From NCBI GenBank assembly GCA_902564245.1, contig CACFAF010000007.1, positions 1 through 46,210 of the forward strand: DNA of 46,210 nt, written 5' to 3'. Below, piece by piece: positions 7,642-17,953 of the stretch (the stretch's first letter is position 1; every line of letters starts with the position of its first letter). The translations under genes were made by a program, and so were the position numbers. The DNA is from an uncultured Pelagibacteraceae bacterium. GTDB lineage: Bacteria > Pseudomonadota > Alphaproteobacteria > Pelagibacterales > Pelagibacteraceae. The notes under the pieces are model-generated. The model did not search any database, was not told the origin of the DNA, and was given only the letters and a program-made list of their open reading frames with translations.

Positions 7642-8973
7642 ATGACAATATATGCTCTATCTAGTGGACCAGGCATTTCAGGAGTATCAATAATTAGAAT
7701 TTCAGGCAAAGAGACTCAAAATGTTATTAAATCATTAACAGGACTTGAGGTACCACCGCCTAGAGTGGCTACATTAAGAAAAATAAACAATATCAACACT
7801 TCTGAGCTAATAGATGAAGGGATAGTTTTGTGGTTCCCAGGCCCTAAAAGTTATACTGGTGAAGATATGGCCGAATTCCACGTTCATGGAAGTAGAGCAG
7901 TGATTAAAGCGATACATAATTCTATTTCCCAAATTAAAAATTGCCGAATAGCAGAACCTGGAGAATTTACAAGACTAGCATTTCAAAATGGGAAGATTGA
8001 TTTATTAAAAGCAGAAAGTATTTCAGATTTAATTTCTTCTGAAACTGAAATCCAACGACAACAAGCAGTAAAACTAATGAAGGGAAGATCATCAGAAAAA
8101 TTTAATGGATTAAGAGAAAAGCTTTTAAAAATTTTATCATATATTGAAGCAAAGATTGATTTTCCAGATGAAGAACTACCAAAAGAAATTTTAGATAAAG
8201 TAAAAAAAATATCAAATGAAGTTTTAAAAGATATAGAAAAAATTTTAGACGATGAAAAGGTTGGTGAAATAATAAGAGAAGGATTTAAAATTGCTATTGT
8301 TGGACCAACTAATGCTGGCAAATCTAGTTTAATCAATTATTTATCAAATCGAGATGTTGCGATTGTATCAGAAATAGCTGGTACTACCCGGGATGTAATT
8401 GAAACTCATTTAAATATAAATGGCTATCCAGTTATAATTTCTGATACAGCAGGAATTAGAGAAGCTAAAGATGAAATTGAAAAAAAAGGTATAAAATTAA
8501 GTTTAAGAAAAGCTGAGGAAGCAGATCTTCGTTTAGTTGTGATAGAGCCAAAAAACCTTGATTTTGCTGGGTTTTTAAATGATCTTTTTGATGAAAATTC
8601 AATATTAGTAATTAATAAATGTGATCTGCAACAAATAAATCTTACAGAAAAAATAAAAAAACTAAGTCATGTTTTAATTTCAATTAAAAAAGATATAAAT
8701 GTTAATCAATTAATTCTACTAATTAAAGACAAATTAAAAAATAAATTTATTACAAATGATAATGTTTTAATTACACGGGAAAGGCATAGGGAAAATTTAA
8801 TTGAATGTTCAAATCATTTAAAAAATTTTAATTTAAAGAACGACCAAAAAGATTTTGATAAAGCAGCAGAAGATTTACGTCTTGCGACTCGCCATTTAGG
8901 AATGATAGTAGGAAAAGTCGATGTAGAAGAGATATTAGGCAGTATTTTCAACGATTTTTGCATTGGAAAATAA
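7642..8973 (+). CDS. mnmE: tRNA uridine-5-carboxymethylaminomethyl modification GTPase MnmE
   Basis: A 443-aa GTPase that works with MnmG to install (carboxymethyl)aminomethyl at the wobble uridine 34 of certain tRNAs. The N-terminal tetrahydrofolate-binding domain begins IYALSSGPGISGVSIIRISG and includes KSYTGEDMAEFHVHGS. An inserted G domain in the C-terminal half has G1 GPTNAGKSS, G2/G3 with GTTRDVIE and DTAG, and G4 NKCD. The protein ends with the diagnostic CIGK, whose Cys is needed for modification. A TATACT at 7630-7635 lies so close to the ATG that a leaderless transcript is conceivable. mnmG follows after 116 bp. Confidence 0.96.
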   Translation: MTIYALSSGPGISGVSIIRISGKETQNVIKSLTGLEVPPPRVATLRKINNINTSELIDEGIVLWFPGPKSYTGEDMAEFHVHGSRAVIKAIHNSISQIKNCRIAEPGEFTRLAFQNGKIDLLKAESISDLISSETEIQRQQAVKLMKGRSSEKFNGLREKLLKILSYIEAKIDFPDEELPKEILDKVKKISNEVLKDIEKILDDEKVGEIIREGFKIAIVGPTNAGKSSLINYLSNRDVAIVSEIAGTTRDVIETHLNINGYPVIISDTAGIREAKDEIEKKGIKLSLRKAEEADLRLVVIEPKNLDFAGFLNDLFDENSILVINKCDLQQINLTEKIKKLSHVLISIKKDINVNQLILLIKDKLKNKFITNDNVLITRERHRENLIECSNHLKNFNLKNDQKDFDKAAEDLRLATRHLGMIVGKVDVEEILGSIFNDFCIGK

Positions 8974-9020
8974 ACGCTATTTATCTGGTTTTTCTTGCAA
9001 TTTTAGAGAGTTTTTGTTGA

Positions 9021-9047
9021 TAAATAAGGCTTATTTAGCCTAAATAA
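9021..9047. repeat. Nested inverted and direct repeats upstream of mnmG
   Basis: TAAATAAG-G-CTTATTTA at 9021-9037 is a perfect 8-bp inverted repeat around a single G. It overlaps a second inverted repeat, AGGCT-TATTT-AGCCT at 9027-9041, and TAAATAA recurs directly at 9021-9027 and 9041-9047. It lies 43-69 bases before the mnmG ATG in the 116-bp spacer after mnmE. It could be an operator or two alternative RNA hairpins; there is no T-run, so it is not a simple terminator. Confidence 0.4.
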
Positions 9048-9089
9048 CTGAAATCTTGTAAATATTTTAATCACATATAAATTTAGCTA

Positions 9090-10961
9090 ATGCAAAATGA
9101 TTTAGTATTTGATGTTGTAGTGATTGGTGGAGGTCATGCAGGATGTGAAGCTGCTGCTGCATCTGCTCGTCTTGGAGTATCAACTGCACTGTTCACTCAC
9201 AATAAAAATACTATTGGTGAAATGTCTTGTAATCCAGCTATTGGTGGTTTGGGCAAAGGTCATCTTGTTCGAGAAATAGATGCTTTGGACGGCGTCATGG
9301 GAGAAGTAGCTGACAAATCAGGAATACAATTCAGACTATTGAATAGAAGTAGAGGTCCTGCAGTAAGAGGACCTAGAACTCAGTCTGACAGATCGTTATA
9401 TAAGAAATTTATGCAAGAAAAACTGCTAAACTACTGTAATTTAAGGGTTTTTTCTGATCCAATTATTAAGTTCATTTTTAATAATAACAGCATAAATGGT
9501 GTAGAAACATTAAATGGCAATAAAGTTACTTGCAGTAAGATTATCTTAACAACTGGTACTTTTTTAAATGGTTTGATCCATATTGGAGAAGAAAAAACTC
9601 CTGCCGGAAGGTACAATGAGAAACCAAGTACTGGTTTGAGTGAGCAATTAAAAAAATACAAATTTAAAATTGGTAGACTTAAAACAGGAACACCTCCAAG
9701 GTTAGATTCTAGAACTATTAATTTTAAAAATCTTGAACAACAGTTAGCAGATGATAATCCTTATTTTTTTTCTTTCCTAACACAAAAAAATTTAAACAAA
9801 CAGGTTTCATGTTCTATGACCTATACAAACCAAAAAGTTCATAGGATCATAGAAAAGAACTTATCTATGAGCGCCATGTATTCAGGGAGCATTCAAGGTG
9901 TTGGTCCAAGATATTGTCCCTCTATAGAAGATAAAATCGTAAAATTTGCAGATAAGTCAAGACACCAGATTTTTTTAGAACCAGAAGGTCTAAATGACTA
10001 TACAATCTATCCAAATGGTATATCAACTTCACTACCTGCAGTTGTACAACAGGAAATATGCAACAATATCAGTGGTTTAGAGAATGTTAAAATAATAAGA
10101 CCTGGATATGCTATAGAGTATGATTATATTGACCCGAGAGAGCTTTTTTTGACCCTCGAAACTAAGAAAATTAAAAATTTGTATCTAGCAGGACAAATAA
10201 ATGGAACTACAGGGTATGAAGAAGCTGCTGCCCAAGGATTAATAGCTGGAATTAATGCAGCACTATCCTTAAAAAATGCTAGTCCATTTATCTTAGATAG
10301 ATCAGATGCATATATAGGGGTTATGATAGATGATTTAGTCACAAAAGGTGTTGCAGAACCATATAGAATGTTTACATCAAGGGCAGAATATAGATTAAGC
10401 TTAAGAGCAGATAATGCCGATTTAAGATTAACACATAAAGGTATTAAAATTGGCTTAGTGCAAAGTCCTCGAAAAGAAATTTTTGCTGATAAGTTTGATA
10501 AATTGAGCAAAATATCTCTACAAATGGCTAATCTAAATATTTCACCTAATAAGGCTGCTCTTCATGGTATTAAAATAGCAAAAGATGGAATTTTCCGTAC
10601 TGCTGAAGAAGTTCTGACTCATAAAGAGGTTGATATGTCTAAAATTAGAAAAATTTGGGCTGAAGTTCCAGAATATGGTATGGAAATTGATGAACAGGTA
10701 GAAATTAATGCCCATTATAGAGGATATTTAAAGAAGCAAAAAGCTGATATTTTAGCCTTTAAAAGGGATGAAAATTTAATAATACCAGATAAAATTGACT
10801 ACGATCAGCTATCTGGTCTTTCTAATGAGGTTAAAGCTAAATTTAAGCTAATAAAACCTAAAACTTTGGGACAAGCCCTAAGAATTGATGGAATTACCCC
10901 TGCTGCAGTATATATTTTGTTGTCTTATGTAAAAAGAAAGTCTATTAAGCATATAGCTTAA
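9090..10961 (+). CDS. mnmG: tRNA uridine-5-carboxymethylaminomethyl modification enzyme MnmG (GidA)
   Basis: A 623-aa FAD- and NADH-dependent partner of MnmE in wobble U34 modification. The N-terminal dinucleotide-binding motif [19 protein letters not shown] is at about residues 11-29, followed by [26 protein letters not shown], of which [17 protein letters not shown] is nearly invariant. Other family blocks are [27 protein letters not shown] (catalytic Cys-containing region lies earlier) and [16 protein letters not shown]. The C-terminal helical MnmE-binding domain ends with [11 protein letters not shown]. The stop shares a base with the rsmG start (TAATG). Length and motifs are complete. 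Confidence 0.97.
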   Translation: MQNDLVFDVVVIGGGHAGCEAAAASARLGVSTALFTHNKNTIGEMSCNPAIGGLGKGHLVREIDALDGVMGEVADKSGIQFRLLNRSRGPAVRGPRTQSDRSLYKKFMQEKLLNYCNLRVFSDPIIKFIFNNNSINGVETLNGNKVTCSKIILTTGTFLNGLIHIGEEKTPAGRYNEKPSTGLSEQLKKYKFKIGRLKTGTPPRLDSRTINFKNLEQQLADDNPYFFSFLTQKNLNKQVSCSMTYTNQKVHRIIEKNLSMSAMYSGSIQGVGPRYCPSIEDKIVKFADKSRHQIFLEPEGLNDYTIYPNGISTSLPAVVQQEICNNISGLENVKIIRPGYAIEYDYIDPRELFLTLETKKIKNLYLAGQINGTTGYEEAAAQGLIAGINAALSLKNASPFILDRSDAYIGVMIDDLVTKGVAEPYRMFTSRAEYRLSLRADNADLRLTHKGIKIGLVQSPRKEIFADKFDKLSKISLQMANLNISPNKAALHGIKIAKDGIFRTAEEVLTHKEVDMSKIRKIWAEVPEYGMEIDEQVEINAHYRGYLKKQKADILAFKRDENLIIPDKIDYDQLSGLSNEVKAKFKLIKPKTLGQALRIDGITPAAVYILLSYVKRKSIKHIA

Positions 10962-11608
10962 TGGAAGAAGAAATTATAAAAAAATATTCTTTATTAAAAA
11001 AATTTAACGTTTCACGTGAAACTTACTTTGACTTTGAGAGCTTAATATCAATGATAATTAAGAAAAATAAGGAAATAAACATTATAAGCAAAAAAACCGC
11101 TAAAAATGATGATATTAGGATACGTCATATAATAGATTCTGCACAAATAATTGATTTTGTTGATTTAAATTCAAATACAACCTCTGATTTAGGTACTGGA
11201 GGTGGAATGCCTGGAATAGTAATTGCAATAATTATAAAAAATCTAAAAAAAAGAATGAAATTTAATTTATATGAAAAAAGTTACAGAAAAAGTTTGTTTC
11301 TTAGAGAGGTTTCTAGAAATTTAAATTTAGACACTGAAATTATTCAAAAGGACGTTTTTTTAAGTAATAAAATTCAAACAGGAACTATAATGGCAAGGGC
11401 ATTTAAACCATTGCCAGTTGTCTTAGAATTGATCTCCAAAAATTTTATTAGTTATAAAAATTTAGTTTTGTTCATGGGAAAAAATGGAAAACAAATTTTG
11501 GAGGATACTCTAAAGGTTTGGGATTTTGAATATATTAAAAAAAAGAGTCTTACAAACAAAGATTCTTTTTTATTAAATATAAAAAATATTAAAAAAAAAT
11601 TAAATTGA
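10961..11608 (+). CDS. rsmG: 16S rRNA (guanine-527-N7)-methyltransferase RsmG (GidB)
   Basis: A 215-aa SAM-dependent enzyme that methylates N7 of G527 in 16S rRNA. Visible features are the N-terminal FNVSRET segment, RHIIDSAQ (family RHI.DS), and the SAM-binding loop SDLGTGGGMPGIVIAI (about residues 75-90). IMARAFKPLPVVLE is the conserved ARA.A.L block. The codons for NVSRET contain a perfect parS core (see separate entry). The start overlaps the mnmG stop and the stop overlaps the parA ATG, so translation is probably coupled from mnmG through parB. This order is classical for origin-proximal regions in many bacteria. Confidence 0.95.
   Translation: MEEEIIKKYSLLKKFNVSRETYFDFESLISMIIKKNKEINIISKKTAKNDDIRIRHIIDSAQIIDFVDLNSNTTSDLGTGGGMPGIVIAIIIKNLKKRMKFNLYEKSYRKSLFLREVSRNLNLDTEIIQKDVFLSNKIQTGTIMARAFKPLPVVLELISKNFISYKNLVLFMGKNGKQILEDTLKVWDFEYIKKKSLTNKDSFLLNIKNIKKKLN
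11009..11022. promoter_or_regulatory. parS centromere site inside rsmG
   Basis: GTTTCACGTGAAAC is a perfect 14-bp palindrome identical to the core of the bacterial chromosomal parS consensus (TGTTTCACGTGAAACA). The outermost pair here is C/T rather than T/A. It lies in the first codons of rsmG, encoding the VSRET segment, about 600 bp upstream of parA and about 7.2 kb from the origin candidate. ParB encoded just downstream should nucleate here. Confidence 0.93.
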
Positions 11609-12402
11609 TGCAAGTTATTTCTATAATAAATCAAAAAGGTGGAGTTGGCAAAACTACAACTGTGATAAATCTTGCAGCCGGCTTATCTAAACAAAATAAA
11701 AAAATTTTAGTTATAGATTTGGACCCCCAAGGAAACGCTACCACTGGTTTGGGATTGTCTAATATAGAAAATTCTAACGATACAATTTATAGTGTACTGA
11801 ATGGTACAAAAACTTTATCTGAAGTAATCAAAAAAACTAAATTTGACAATTTAGATATTGTTACTTCAAATGTAGATTTATCAGGATTAGAGGTAGAAAC
11901 CGCTGGAGATAACAAAAGAGCTTTTATTTTAAAGAATCAATTAATGGCTAATTTTAAGGATTCTAGAGCAAATTATGATTATCTATTAATTGATTGCCCA
12001 CCATCACTAAGTCTGCTGACTGTCATGGCTTTAGTATCATCTAAATCACTTTTGGTGCCTCTTCAAACAGAATTTTTTGCTTTAGAAGGGCTAACTCAAT
12101 TAATGAAAACAATTGACCGAGTAAAAGTTAGTTTAAACCCTGAGTTAAAAATTAGAGGAATCCTTTTAACTATGTACGATAAAAGAAATAAACTTTCTTC
12201 TCAAGTAGAAAAGGAAGCAAGGGATTATTTCAAAAATCAAGTTTATAATAATGTAATTCCACGAAATGTAAGATTATCAGAAGCTCCTTCTCATGGAGTT
12301 CCGGTTTTGGTTTATGACAAAACATGTCCTGGTAGTAAGGCATATTTTAATTTTACCGATGAATTTATCAATCAAGAAAATCAAATTGAAAGTGCTGCAT
12401 AA
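11608..12402 (+). CDS. parA: Chromosome-partitioning ATPase ParA (Soj-type)
   Basis: A 264-aa Walker-type ATPase without an N-terminal DNA-binding extension, i.e. the chromosomal type. It forms nucleoid-bound dimers whose ATPase is triggered by ParB at parS to move sister origins apart. The deviant Walker A is NQKGGVGKTTT (residues about 8-18), the Walker A' LVIDLDPQGNATTG, and Walker B LLIDCPPSLSLLT. I take the ATG at 11608, which overlaps the rsmG stop as TGATG. A TTG one codon earlier would also be in frame but would give an odd Met-Met start. The end overlaps the parB start by one base. Confidence 0.96.
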   Translation: MQVISIINQKGGVGKTTTVINLAAGLSKQNKKILVIDLDPQGNATTGLGLSNIENSNDTIYSVLNGTKTLSEVIKKTKFDNLDIVTSNVDLSGLEVETAGDNKRAFILKNQLMANFKDSRANYDYLLIDCPPSLSLLTVMALVSSKSLLVPLQTEFFALEGLTQLMKTIDRVKVSLNPELKIRGILLTMYDKRNKLSSQVEKEARDYFKNQVYNNVIPRNVRLSEAPSHGVPVLVYDKTCPGSKAYFNFTDEFINQENQIESAA

Positions 12403-13250
12403 TGGATTCATTTAAAATTAAAAAAGGGCTTGGTAGGGGATTATCTTCTCTAATTGGAGATAATAAAATTGAGTCAAATGTTAATAAATTATCAATTGGT
12501 GAGCTCGTTAGAAATAGATATCAACCAAGAAGATCATTTGATGAAGAAAGTCTTGAAGAATTAACAAATTCCATAAGAGAAAGAGGAATAATTCAACCGA
12601 TTATTGTTAGAAAATCAGAAAATGAAAATTCTAAATTTGAGATAATTGCTGGAGAAAGAAGGTGGATAGCAGCTCAAAAAGCAGGATTACATGAGGTACC
12701 AGTTGTCGTAACTGAAGTTGATGATCTTAAATCTTTAGAATTTGCAATAGTAGAAAATGTTCAAAGACACGATTTAAATGCTATAGAAGAAGCGCAAGGA
12801 TACCAAAGACTAATAAATGAATTTTCCTATGATCAAGAAAAAGTAGCAAGGTTTATAGGAAAAAGTAGGAGTCATGTTACTAACTGCATTAGATTATTAA
12901 GCTTGCCTAAGGATGTTTTAAATCTAATTGAAAAAAATAAATTGTCCCCGGGTCATGGAAAAATATTAGTAGGTTTAGATAATGCAAGTTTTTTGGCAAA
13001 CAAAATTATAGATAAAAAACTTTCTGTCAGACAAGCAGAAAACTTAGTAAAAATTTTTAAAACAAATAAAATATCAAAAAAATCACACAAAGATCCAAAT
13101 TTAAAAGAACTTGAACAGTTACTTATAGAAAAAATTGGTCTAAATGTATTAATTAAAAATAAAAAAAATAACTCAGGTTCAATTTTATTTGAATACAAAG
13201 ATATTGATCAATTAAACAAAATTATAGAAATAATTAAGTCCCACTATTAG
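12402..13250 (+). CDS. parB: Chromosome-partitioning protein ParB (Spo0J-type CTPase)
   Basis: A 282-aa ParB. The N-terminus GLGRGLSSLIG is the short ParA-stimulating peptide. The CTP-binding ParB/Srx domain follows with RNRYQPRRSFDEESLEEL, IQPIIVR and GERRWIAAQKAG, and NVQRHDLNAIEEAQGY is the second CTP motif. The helix-turn-helix VARFIGKSRSHVTNCIRLL (about residues 147-165) reads parS. The C-terminal dimerisation domain is at about 215-282. ParB clamps load at the parS in rsmG and slide. The last 17 bases overlap holA tail-to-tail. Confidence 0.96.
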   Translation: MDSFKIKKGLGRGLSSLIGDNKIESNVNKLSIGELVRNRYQPRRSFDEESLEELTNSIRERGIIQPIIVRKSENENSKFEIIAGERRWIAAQKAGLHEVPVVVTEVDDLKSLEFAIVENVQRHDLNAIEEAQGYQRLINEFSYDQEKVARFIGKSRSHVTNCIRLLSLPKDVLNLIEKNKLSPGHGKILVGLDNASFLANKIIDKKLSVRQAENLVKIFKTNKISKKSHKDPNLKELEQLLIEKIGLNVLIKNKKNNSGSILFEYKDIDQLNKIIEIIKSHY

Positions 13251-14235
13251 TTTTAAAAGCTATAGAAATAATAAAATCTGTTAGTATATTAATTGAATTT
13301 GTAGCATTTTTCTTTATTAAAAGCTCTATCTCATTCGTTTTATATATTAATTTTTCAGTATTTTTAAGATCCCAATATTTAATCTGTTGTTTTACAATTT
13401 CTTTATCTTTCCAAAAAATTGGTGGTTTAAAAGATGAAATTATGCTTTCAACATTTTTATCATTATTAATTTGAGATAGAAGTTTATATAATCTTTTCGT
13501 TTTAATCAAAAGAGTTCTTGTAATTAATATAGAGTCATCTAAAGAAAAATTATTTTCATTTAAAATATTAATTGTTTTTCTATAATTTTTAGATAAACAG
13601 CTATCAATCAATTCAGATATATTATAATTTTCAGCAAGATTGGTTAGTTTCAAAATTTCTTCTAAATTAATTTTATTTTTATTTTTTATATAAGCTTCAA
13701 TTTTGTTAAGTTCATTTTTCAAGTTTTGTCTATCTCCTCTACTTCTTTCTACTAATAAATTTATTAATTGTTGAGATATTGGAATTTTTTTTTCGTTAAA
13801 GAATTTGTTAACTAAGGTATTTAAAGTTTTTAAATTATCAGCATAAAAAGGGATACATATTGTACTTTTATCTTTTTCAAAAAAATTTCTTAATTTTGAT
13901 TTCTTGTCTAAAATTTCAGCATTAATTATAATTTTTATATCTTTTACATCTTTTTCTATAATTTCTTCAATTATATTAAATATTTTATCTCCAGCTCGAG
14001 AAATTATAACAATTTTTTTGTTTTCAAAAAAAGATTTAGATAAAATGCTATTGAAAAAATTGTTTGTATCATCCAAAATTTCTTTTTCATCATATCTATA
14101 AATATTTTTATTCGAGTTTGTATTGAATAAATTTTCAATAGTTTCATTTTTATGACCTTCATTTTCGCCGTAAAATAAATAAAAATTGGTCTTTTCTGAA
14201 TTAATTTTATTTAATTCAAATGATTTTATTATCAT
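13234..14235 (-). CDS. holA: DNA polymerase III delta subunit
   Basis: A 333-aa clamp-loader subunit that opens the beta clamp. The sequence is divergent and Lys/Asn/Ile-rich. It has the family's N-terminal FYLFYGENEGHKNETIENL, SFFENKKIVIISRA (the S-L-F...R segment), and LLVERSRGDRQNLKNELNKIEAYI, the conserved GD...L.NELEKL block. Position is also diagnostic: parB-holA-lptE-leuS is the conserved alphaproteobacterial order. It is convergent with parB, sharing 17 bases, and begins four bases after lptE. Cytoplasmic. Identity rests on motifs plus context because the family is poorly conserved. Confidence 0.88.
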   Translation of the reverse strand: MIIKSFELNKINSEKTNFYLFYGENEGHKNETIENLFNTNSNKNIYRYDEKEILDDTNNFFNSILSKSFFENKKIVIISRAGDKIFNIIEEIIEKDVKDIKIIINAEILDKKSKLRNFFEKDKSTICIPFYADNLKTLNTLVNKFFNEKKIPISQQLINLLVERSRGDRQNLKNELNKIEAYIKNKNKINLEEILKLTNLAENYNISELIDSCLSKNYRKTINILNENNFSLDDSILITRTLLIKTKRLYKLLSQINNDKNVESIISSFKPPIFWKDKEIVKQQIKYWDLKNTEKLIYKTNEIELLIKKNATNSINILTDFIISIAFKTNSGT

Positions 14236-14239
14236 CTTA

Positions 14240-14689
14240 TTATATTGAGTGTAATTTTAAGTTTATATCTTTAATTATTTCGTTTATTAAATTTTCTTGA
14301 ATATTATTTTCATACTGTTTTAGATCAAATTTATTTGACATATTTTTGTAACTAAAATTTTTAGATAAGTTGAGATTATTTATTTCTTTGTTATCTTTTA
14401 AAATACTAATATTTGTTTTAATCGACATATTAAATATTTTAGCATCACCTGTATTATCTTTAGAAACAATTAAAATTTCTTTAGTCCCTTTAATTTTTAA
14501 TTTATAAAATTTATTTTTATTTTTTTCATCTGTTAAATTTTTTAAATTTCTAGCTATTAGTTTTTCAACTTTATTTTGATTTATCAATTCAATATCAATT
14601 ATAGCAAAATCATTTTCTTTAGATGAATATATTGCTTCATAACTACAGCTTGTTAAAATAAATAAAAATAATAAATAAAATTTTTTCAT
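14240..14689 (-). CDS. lptE: LPS-assembly lipoprotein LptE-like
   Basis: A 149-aa predicted outer-membrane lipoprotein. A short basic start and hydrophobic helix end in the lipobox LTSC (lipidated Cys15). The rest alternates beta-strand-like segments, with YEAIYSS directly after the Cys and a middle region resembling the family's fold. LptE plugs the LptD barrel and helps place LPS in the outer leaflet. Sequence identity in this family is low, so the call depends mainly on the lipobox, the size and the leuS-lptE-holA order, which is shared widely in Proteobacteria. It starts six bases after leuS ends. Confidence 0.75.
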   Translation of the reverse strand: MKKFYLLFLFILTSCSYEAIYSSKENDFAIIDIELINQNKVEKLIARNLKNLTDEKNKNKFYKLKIKGTKEILIVSKDNTGDAKIFNMSIKTNISILKDNKEINNLNLSKNFSYKNMSNKFDLKQYENNIQENLINEIIKDINLKLHSI

Positions 14690-14694
14690 AACTT

Positions 14695-17235
14695 TTAAAT
14701 AATTATTAAGTTTATTAGTCTATTTGGAATAAATATAGTTTTTTTTATAGTTTTGTTGGTCATAATTTTTTTTATACTGGAATTGTTTTTAATTTGTTCC
14801 AGCATCTCTTTTTCTGTAATATTGATTTTTGCATCAATTATTGCTCTTTTTTTTCCGTTAATTTGAACAACACATTTAAATACATCTTCAATTAGTTCAC
14901 TTTCATTGACTTCAGGCCAATTAATAGATTTTCCTTCATTTAAATTTTCAAGACATTCTGATGAAAAATGTGGAATAAATGGTGACAATAAAAATAAAAT
15001 TTTTTTATAATTATTTTTTAAGTTTTTTTTATCAATAGGTTTTTCAACTTCTTTTATTAAAAAATTGTACATTTCATAAAAATTAGCAATTATTACATTA
15101 TAATGAAAATTATTTAAATTTTTTGTTACCTTATCAATTAAGCGATTTGTAAATTTATCTAATTTTTCAGAATTTTTTGTATCTTCATTTGAATTAATCT
15201 TTTCAATTATTTTAAGATGAAGAGCCCATAATTTTTGTAAAAATTTATAAGATGCTAACATCCCTTGGTCTGACCATTGTACATCTTTTTCAGGAGGACT
15301 ATCTGATAAAATAAATATTCTTACTGCATCAGCACCAAAATTTTCAATAATCATTTCTGGATCAATGGTATTTTTTTTTGATTTTGACATAGACTCATTT
15401 GCACCAACAATTATTTTTTCAGATGGATCATTTTTTTTATAAAAATTTTTTCCATCTTCGCTATAAACTTGATTTGGACTTAACCAATTGTTGTTTTTAT
15501 CTTTATATGTTTCATGACATACCATCCCTTGAGTAAAAAGTCCTTTGAATGGCTCAGTTTCATTAAATTTATCATTTTTGAAAGAAAGAGCTTGCATAAA
15601 AAATCTTGAGTAAAGGAGATGAAGAATAGCATGTTCAACACCTCCAATATATTGATCTACTGGCATCCAATAATTAATTTCCTCTTGATTGAAACCATAA
15701 TTAATTTCTTTTGGAGAACAAAATCTTAAAAAATACCATGAGGAGTCAACAAAGGTATCAAGTGTGTCAGTTTCCCTGACATAATTTTTACCATTTATAG
15801 AAATGTTTTTCCATTTTTCATTAAAATCTAAGGGATTGCCCTTGCTGTTTAAATCTATTTTTTCAGGCAATTTTACTGGCAAGTCTTTTAAAGGAATTTT
15901 AATTGGTTTATTATTTTCATCATATGCAATAGGTATAGGGCAACCCCAATATCTCTGTCTTGAAATTCCCCAATCTTTAAGTCTGTAATTAATTTTTTTT
16001 TTTCCTAAATTGTTTTTTTCAAGATAATCAATTGTTTGTTTAATAGACTCATCAGGAACTTTTAAATTATTTAAAAAATCCGAATTGATAATTATTCCTG
16101 GTCCAGTATAGGCTTCTTTTTCAATCTTAAAATCTTTTACATTTTCAGGTTTTACTACTGGAGTTACTTTTAAATCATATTTGATAGCAAAATCTAGATC
16201 TCTTTGATCATGTGCTGGGCAACCAAAAACTGCTCCAAATCCATAGTCCATTAGAACAAAATTTGCAAAAAAAACTGGAACTTTTATTTTTTTATTTAAA
16301 GGATTAATAGCTAATAAATTTGTTTTAAAACCCATTTTTTCAGCTGAAGCAATAGATTCTTCAGTAGTGCCGGTCTTTGAACATTCTTTTTTAAACTTTA
16401 TAAATTCATCGTTATTTTCATAAAATTTGGATATTGGATGATCAACTGAAAGAGCAAGAAAAGAAAATCCAAATAAAGTATCAGGTCTTGTTGTATAACA
16501 TTTGATTTTGTCTATAGAATTATTTCCTTCAATCTTAAAATCTATTTCACAACCAAAAGATTTACCTATCCAATTTTTTTGCATAATTTTTACTTTATTT
16601 GGCCAATTATCTAATTGATTTAAACCCTTCAATAGATCTTCCGAAAATTTAGAAATATTAAAAAACCATTGATTTAATTTTTTTCTTTCAACTGTAACAC
16701 CAGATCTCCAACCTTTTCCGTCTATAACTTGTTCATTTGCTAGAACTGTTTGTTCTATTGGATCCCAATTTACATAATTTTCTTTTCTAAAGACCAATCC
16801 TTTATCGAATAATTCTAAAAAAAATTTTTGTTGATGTTTATAATATTCAGGCGAGCAAGTAGAAATTTCTCTATCCCAATCAATAGATAACCCAAGTTTT
16901 TTTAATTGTGATTTCATTGTAGAAATATTTGACTCTGTCCATGATTTTGGATCTAAATTATTTTCTCTAGCAGCATTTTCAGCTGGCATGCCGAAAGAGT
17001 CCCAGCCCATAGGATGTAAAACGTTATATCCTTGCATAATTTTAAATCTAGCCAAAACATCACCGATTGTATAATTTCTAACATGCCCCATGTGTATTTT
17101 TCCTGAAGGATATGGGAACATTTCAAGGCAGTAAAATTTTTTCTTATTTTTCTCGACCTTAGTTTTGAAAAATTTCTTTTCCTCCCAATAAATTTGCCAT
17201 TTTTTTTCTATGGTTTTAAAATTATATCGAGACAC
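14695..17235 (-). CDS. leuS: Leucyl-tRNA synthetase
   Basis: An 846-aa class I aminoacyl-tRNA synthetase charging tRNA-Leu. The HIGH box appears as [15 protein letters not shown] (about residues 42-56) and the KMSKS box as [13 protein letters not shown] (about 600s). The inserted editing domain is visible through the TTRPDTLFG threonine-rich motif. [14 protein letters not shown] and [13 protein letters not shown] are further family blocks. The start is a GTG at 17235 (MSRYNFK); no ATG is placed as well. The gene is followed by lptE and holA and preceded by a DUF3576 lipoprotein, the normal alphaproteobacterial arrangement. Complete and of normal length. Confidence 0.97.
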   Translation of the reverse strand: MSRYNFKTIEKKWQIYWEEKKFFKTKVEKNKKKFYCLEMFPYPSGKIHMGHVRNYTIGDVLARFKIMQGYNVLHPMGWDSFGMPAENAARENNLDPKSWTESNISTMKSQLKKLGLSIDWDREISTCSPEYYKHQQKFFLELFDKGLVFRKENYVNWDPIEQTVLANEQVIDGKGWRSGVTVERKKLNQWFFNISKFSEDLLKGLNQLDNWPNKVKIMQKNWIGKSFGCEIDFKIEGNNSIDKIKCYTTRPDTLFGFSFLALSVDHPISKFYENNDEFIKFKKECSKTGTTEESIASAEKMGFKTNLLAINPLNKKIKVPVFFANFVLMDYGFGAVFGCPAHDQRDLDFAIKYDLKVTPVVKPENVKDFKIEKEAYTGPGIIINSDFLNNLKVPDESIKQTIDYLEKNNLGKKKINYRLKDWGISRQRYWGCPIPIAYDENNKPIKIPLKDLPVKLPEKIDLNSKGNPLDFNEKWKNISINGKNYVRETDTLDTFVDSSWYFLRFCSPKEINYGFNQEEINYWMPVDQYIGGVEHAILHLLYSRFFMQALSFKNDKFNETEPFKGLFTQGMVCHETYKDKNNNWLSPNQVYSEDGKNFYKKNDPSEKIIVGANESMSKSKKNTIDPEMIIENFGADAVRIFILSDSPPEKDVQWSDQGMLASYKFLQKLWALHLKIIEKINSNEDTKNSEKLDKFTNRLIDKVTKNLNNFHYNVIIANFYEMYNFLIKEVEKPIDKKNLKNNYKKILFLLSPFIPHFSSECLENLNEGKSINWPEVNESELIEDVFKCVVQINGKKRAIIDAKINITEKEMLEQIKNNSSIKKIMTNKTIKKTIFIPNRLINLIII

Positions 17236-17263
17236 GTTTTAGATTTAAGTAGATTAATTTAAT

Positions 17264-17836
17264 TTAATTTTTTTTTTTCGTTGGAACAACTCTTACTTCT
17301 CCTTCTTCTTCTCTTATCTTCTCCAAATCTTTTGTTTTAATCAAAGCAGCTTTTTTTAAAATTGCTAATTTAATATCATTATTTAATTCGCTCTTAACAA
17401 GATTAATTTTACAATTATTATTAATTTCACAAATTTTTTTATGAATATTAACTTTAATAGCATCAGATCTAATTTCATTTGTTAAAAAATTAACAGTAAT
17501 TTTTATATATTCTTTTTCATTTTCTTCGGAATTATACCAATCAGTTATAATTATTCCTCCACCATAGTCTGCATTTACTAAAGGAACAAAATCTAAAATT
17601 TCTATACTTGCACGCCAAAGTTCATTTGAACTTGCAAATTGAAACTCTCCACCTTGGCCAATTTTACCTAAATTTTTTATTCTAAATCCACGACCTTCTT
17701 CCATATTTTTTTTTACTCTTTCTTTTGCATTTACAGGTGTTTTTGTTGCATCGGTTTTTCTATAAATTCCGCAACTGTTAATTCCCAATATTATTATTAG
17801 AAGAGTGATAAAATTGATTAACTTTGAATAATTCAT
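17264..17836 (-). CDS. DUF3576 family probable lipoprotein
   Basis: I prefer the ATG at 17836 (MNYSKL, 190 aa) over one eight codons upstream at 17860, because it places a hydrophobic signal helix directly at the N-terminus ending in GINSC, a marginal lipobox with Cys22. The mature part contains ASSNELWRASIEILDFVPLVNADYGG, of which LWRASIEILDFVPL is diagnostic for DUF3576. IITDWY and a C-terminal RTLSTEL-like helical stretch follow. The family has no proven function; its members lie next to leuS in many alphaproteobacteria. By inference it is anchored in the envelope, possibly related to outer-membrane assembly given the nearby lptE. The C-terminal tail EEGEVRVVPTKKKN is charged. Confidence 0.8.
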   Translation of the reverse strand: MNYSKLINFITLLIIILGINSCGIYRKTDATKTPVNAKERVKKNMEEGRGFRIKNLGKIGQGGEFQFASSNELWRASIEILDFVPLVNADYGGGIIITDWYNSEENEKEYIKITVNFLTNEIRSDAIKVNIHKKICEINNNCKINLVKSELNNDIKLAILKKAALIKTKDLEKIREEEGEVRVVPTKKKN

Positions 17837-17953
17837 TGTATATTTTTTTAGATAGGACATTGATCTTTTTAATACTAATTATTTCAGGTTTTAAAGTTTT
17901 AATTATATATATCATATAAGATCAAATTAGCCTTGATTTAGAACAAAAATAAA

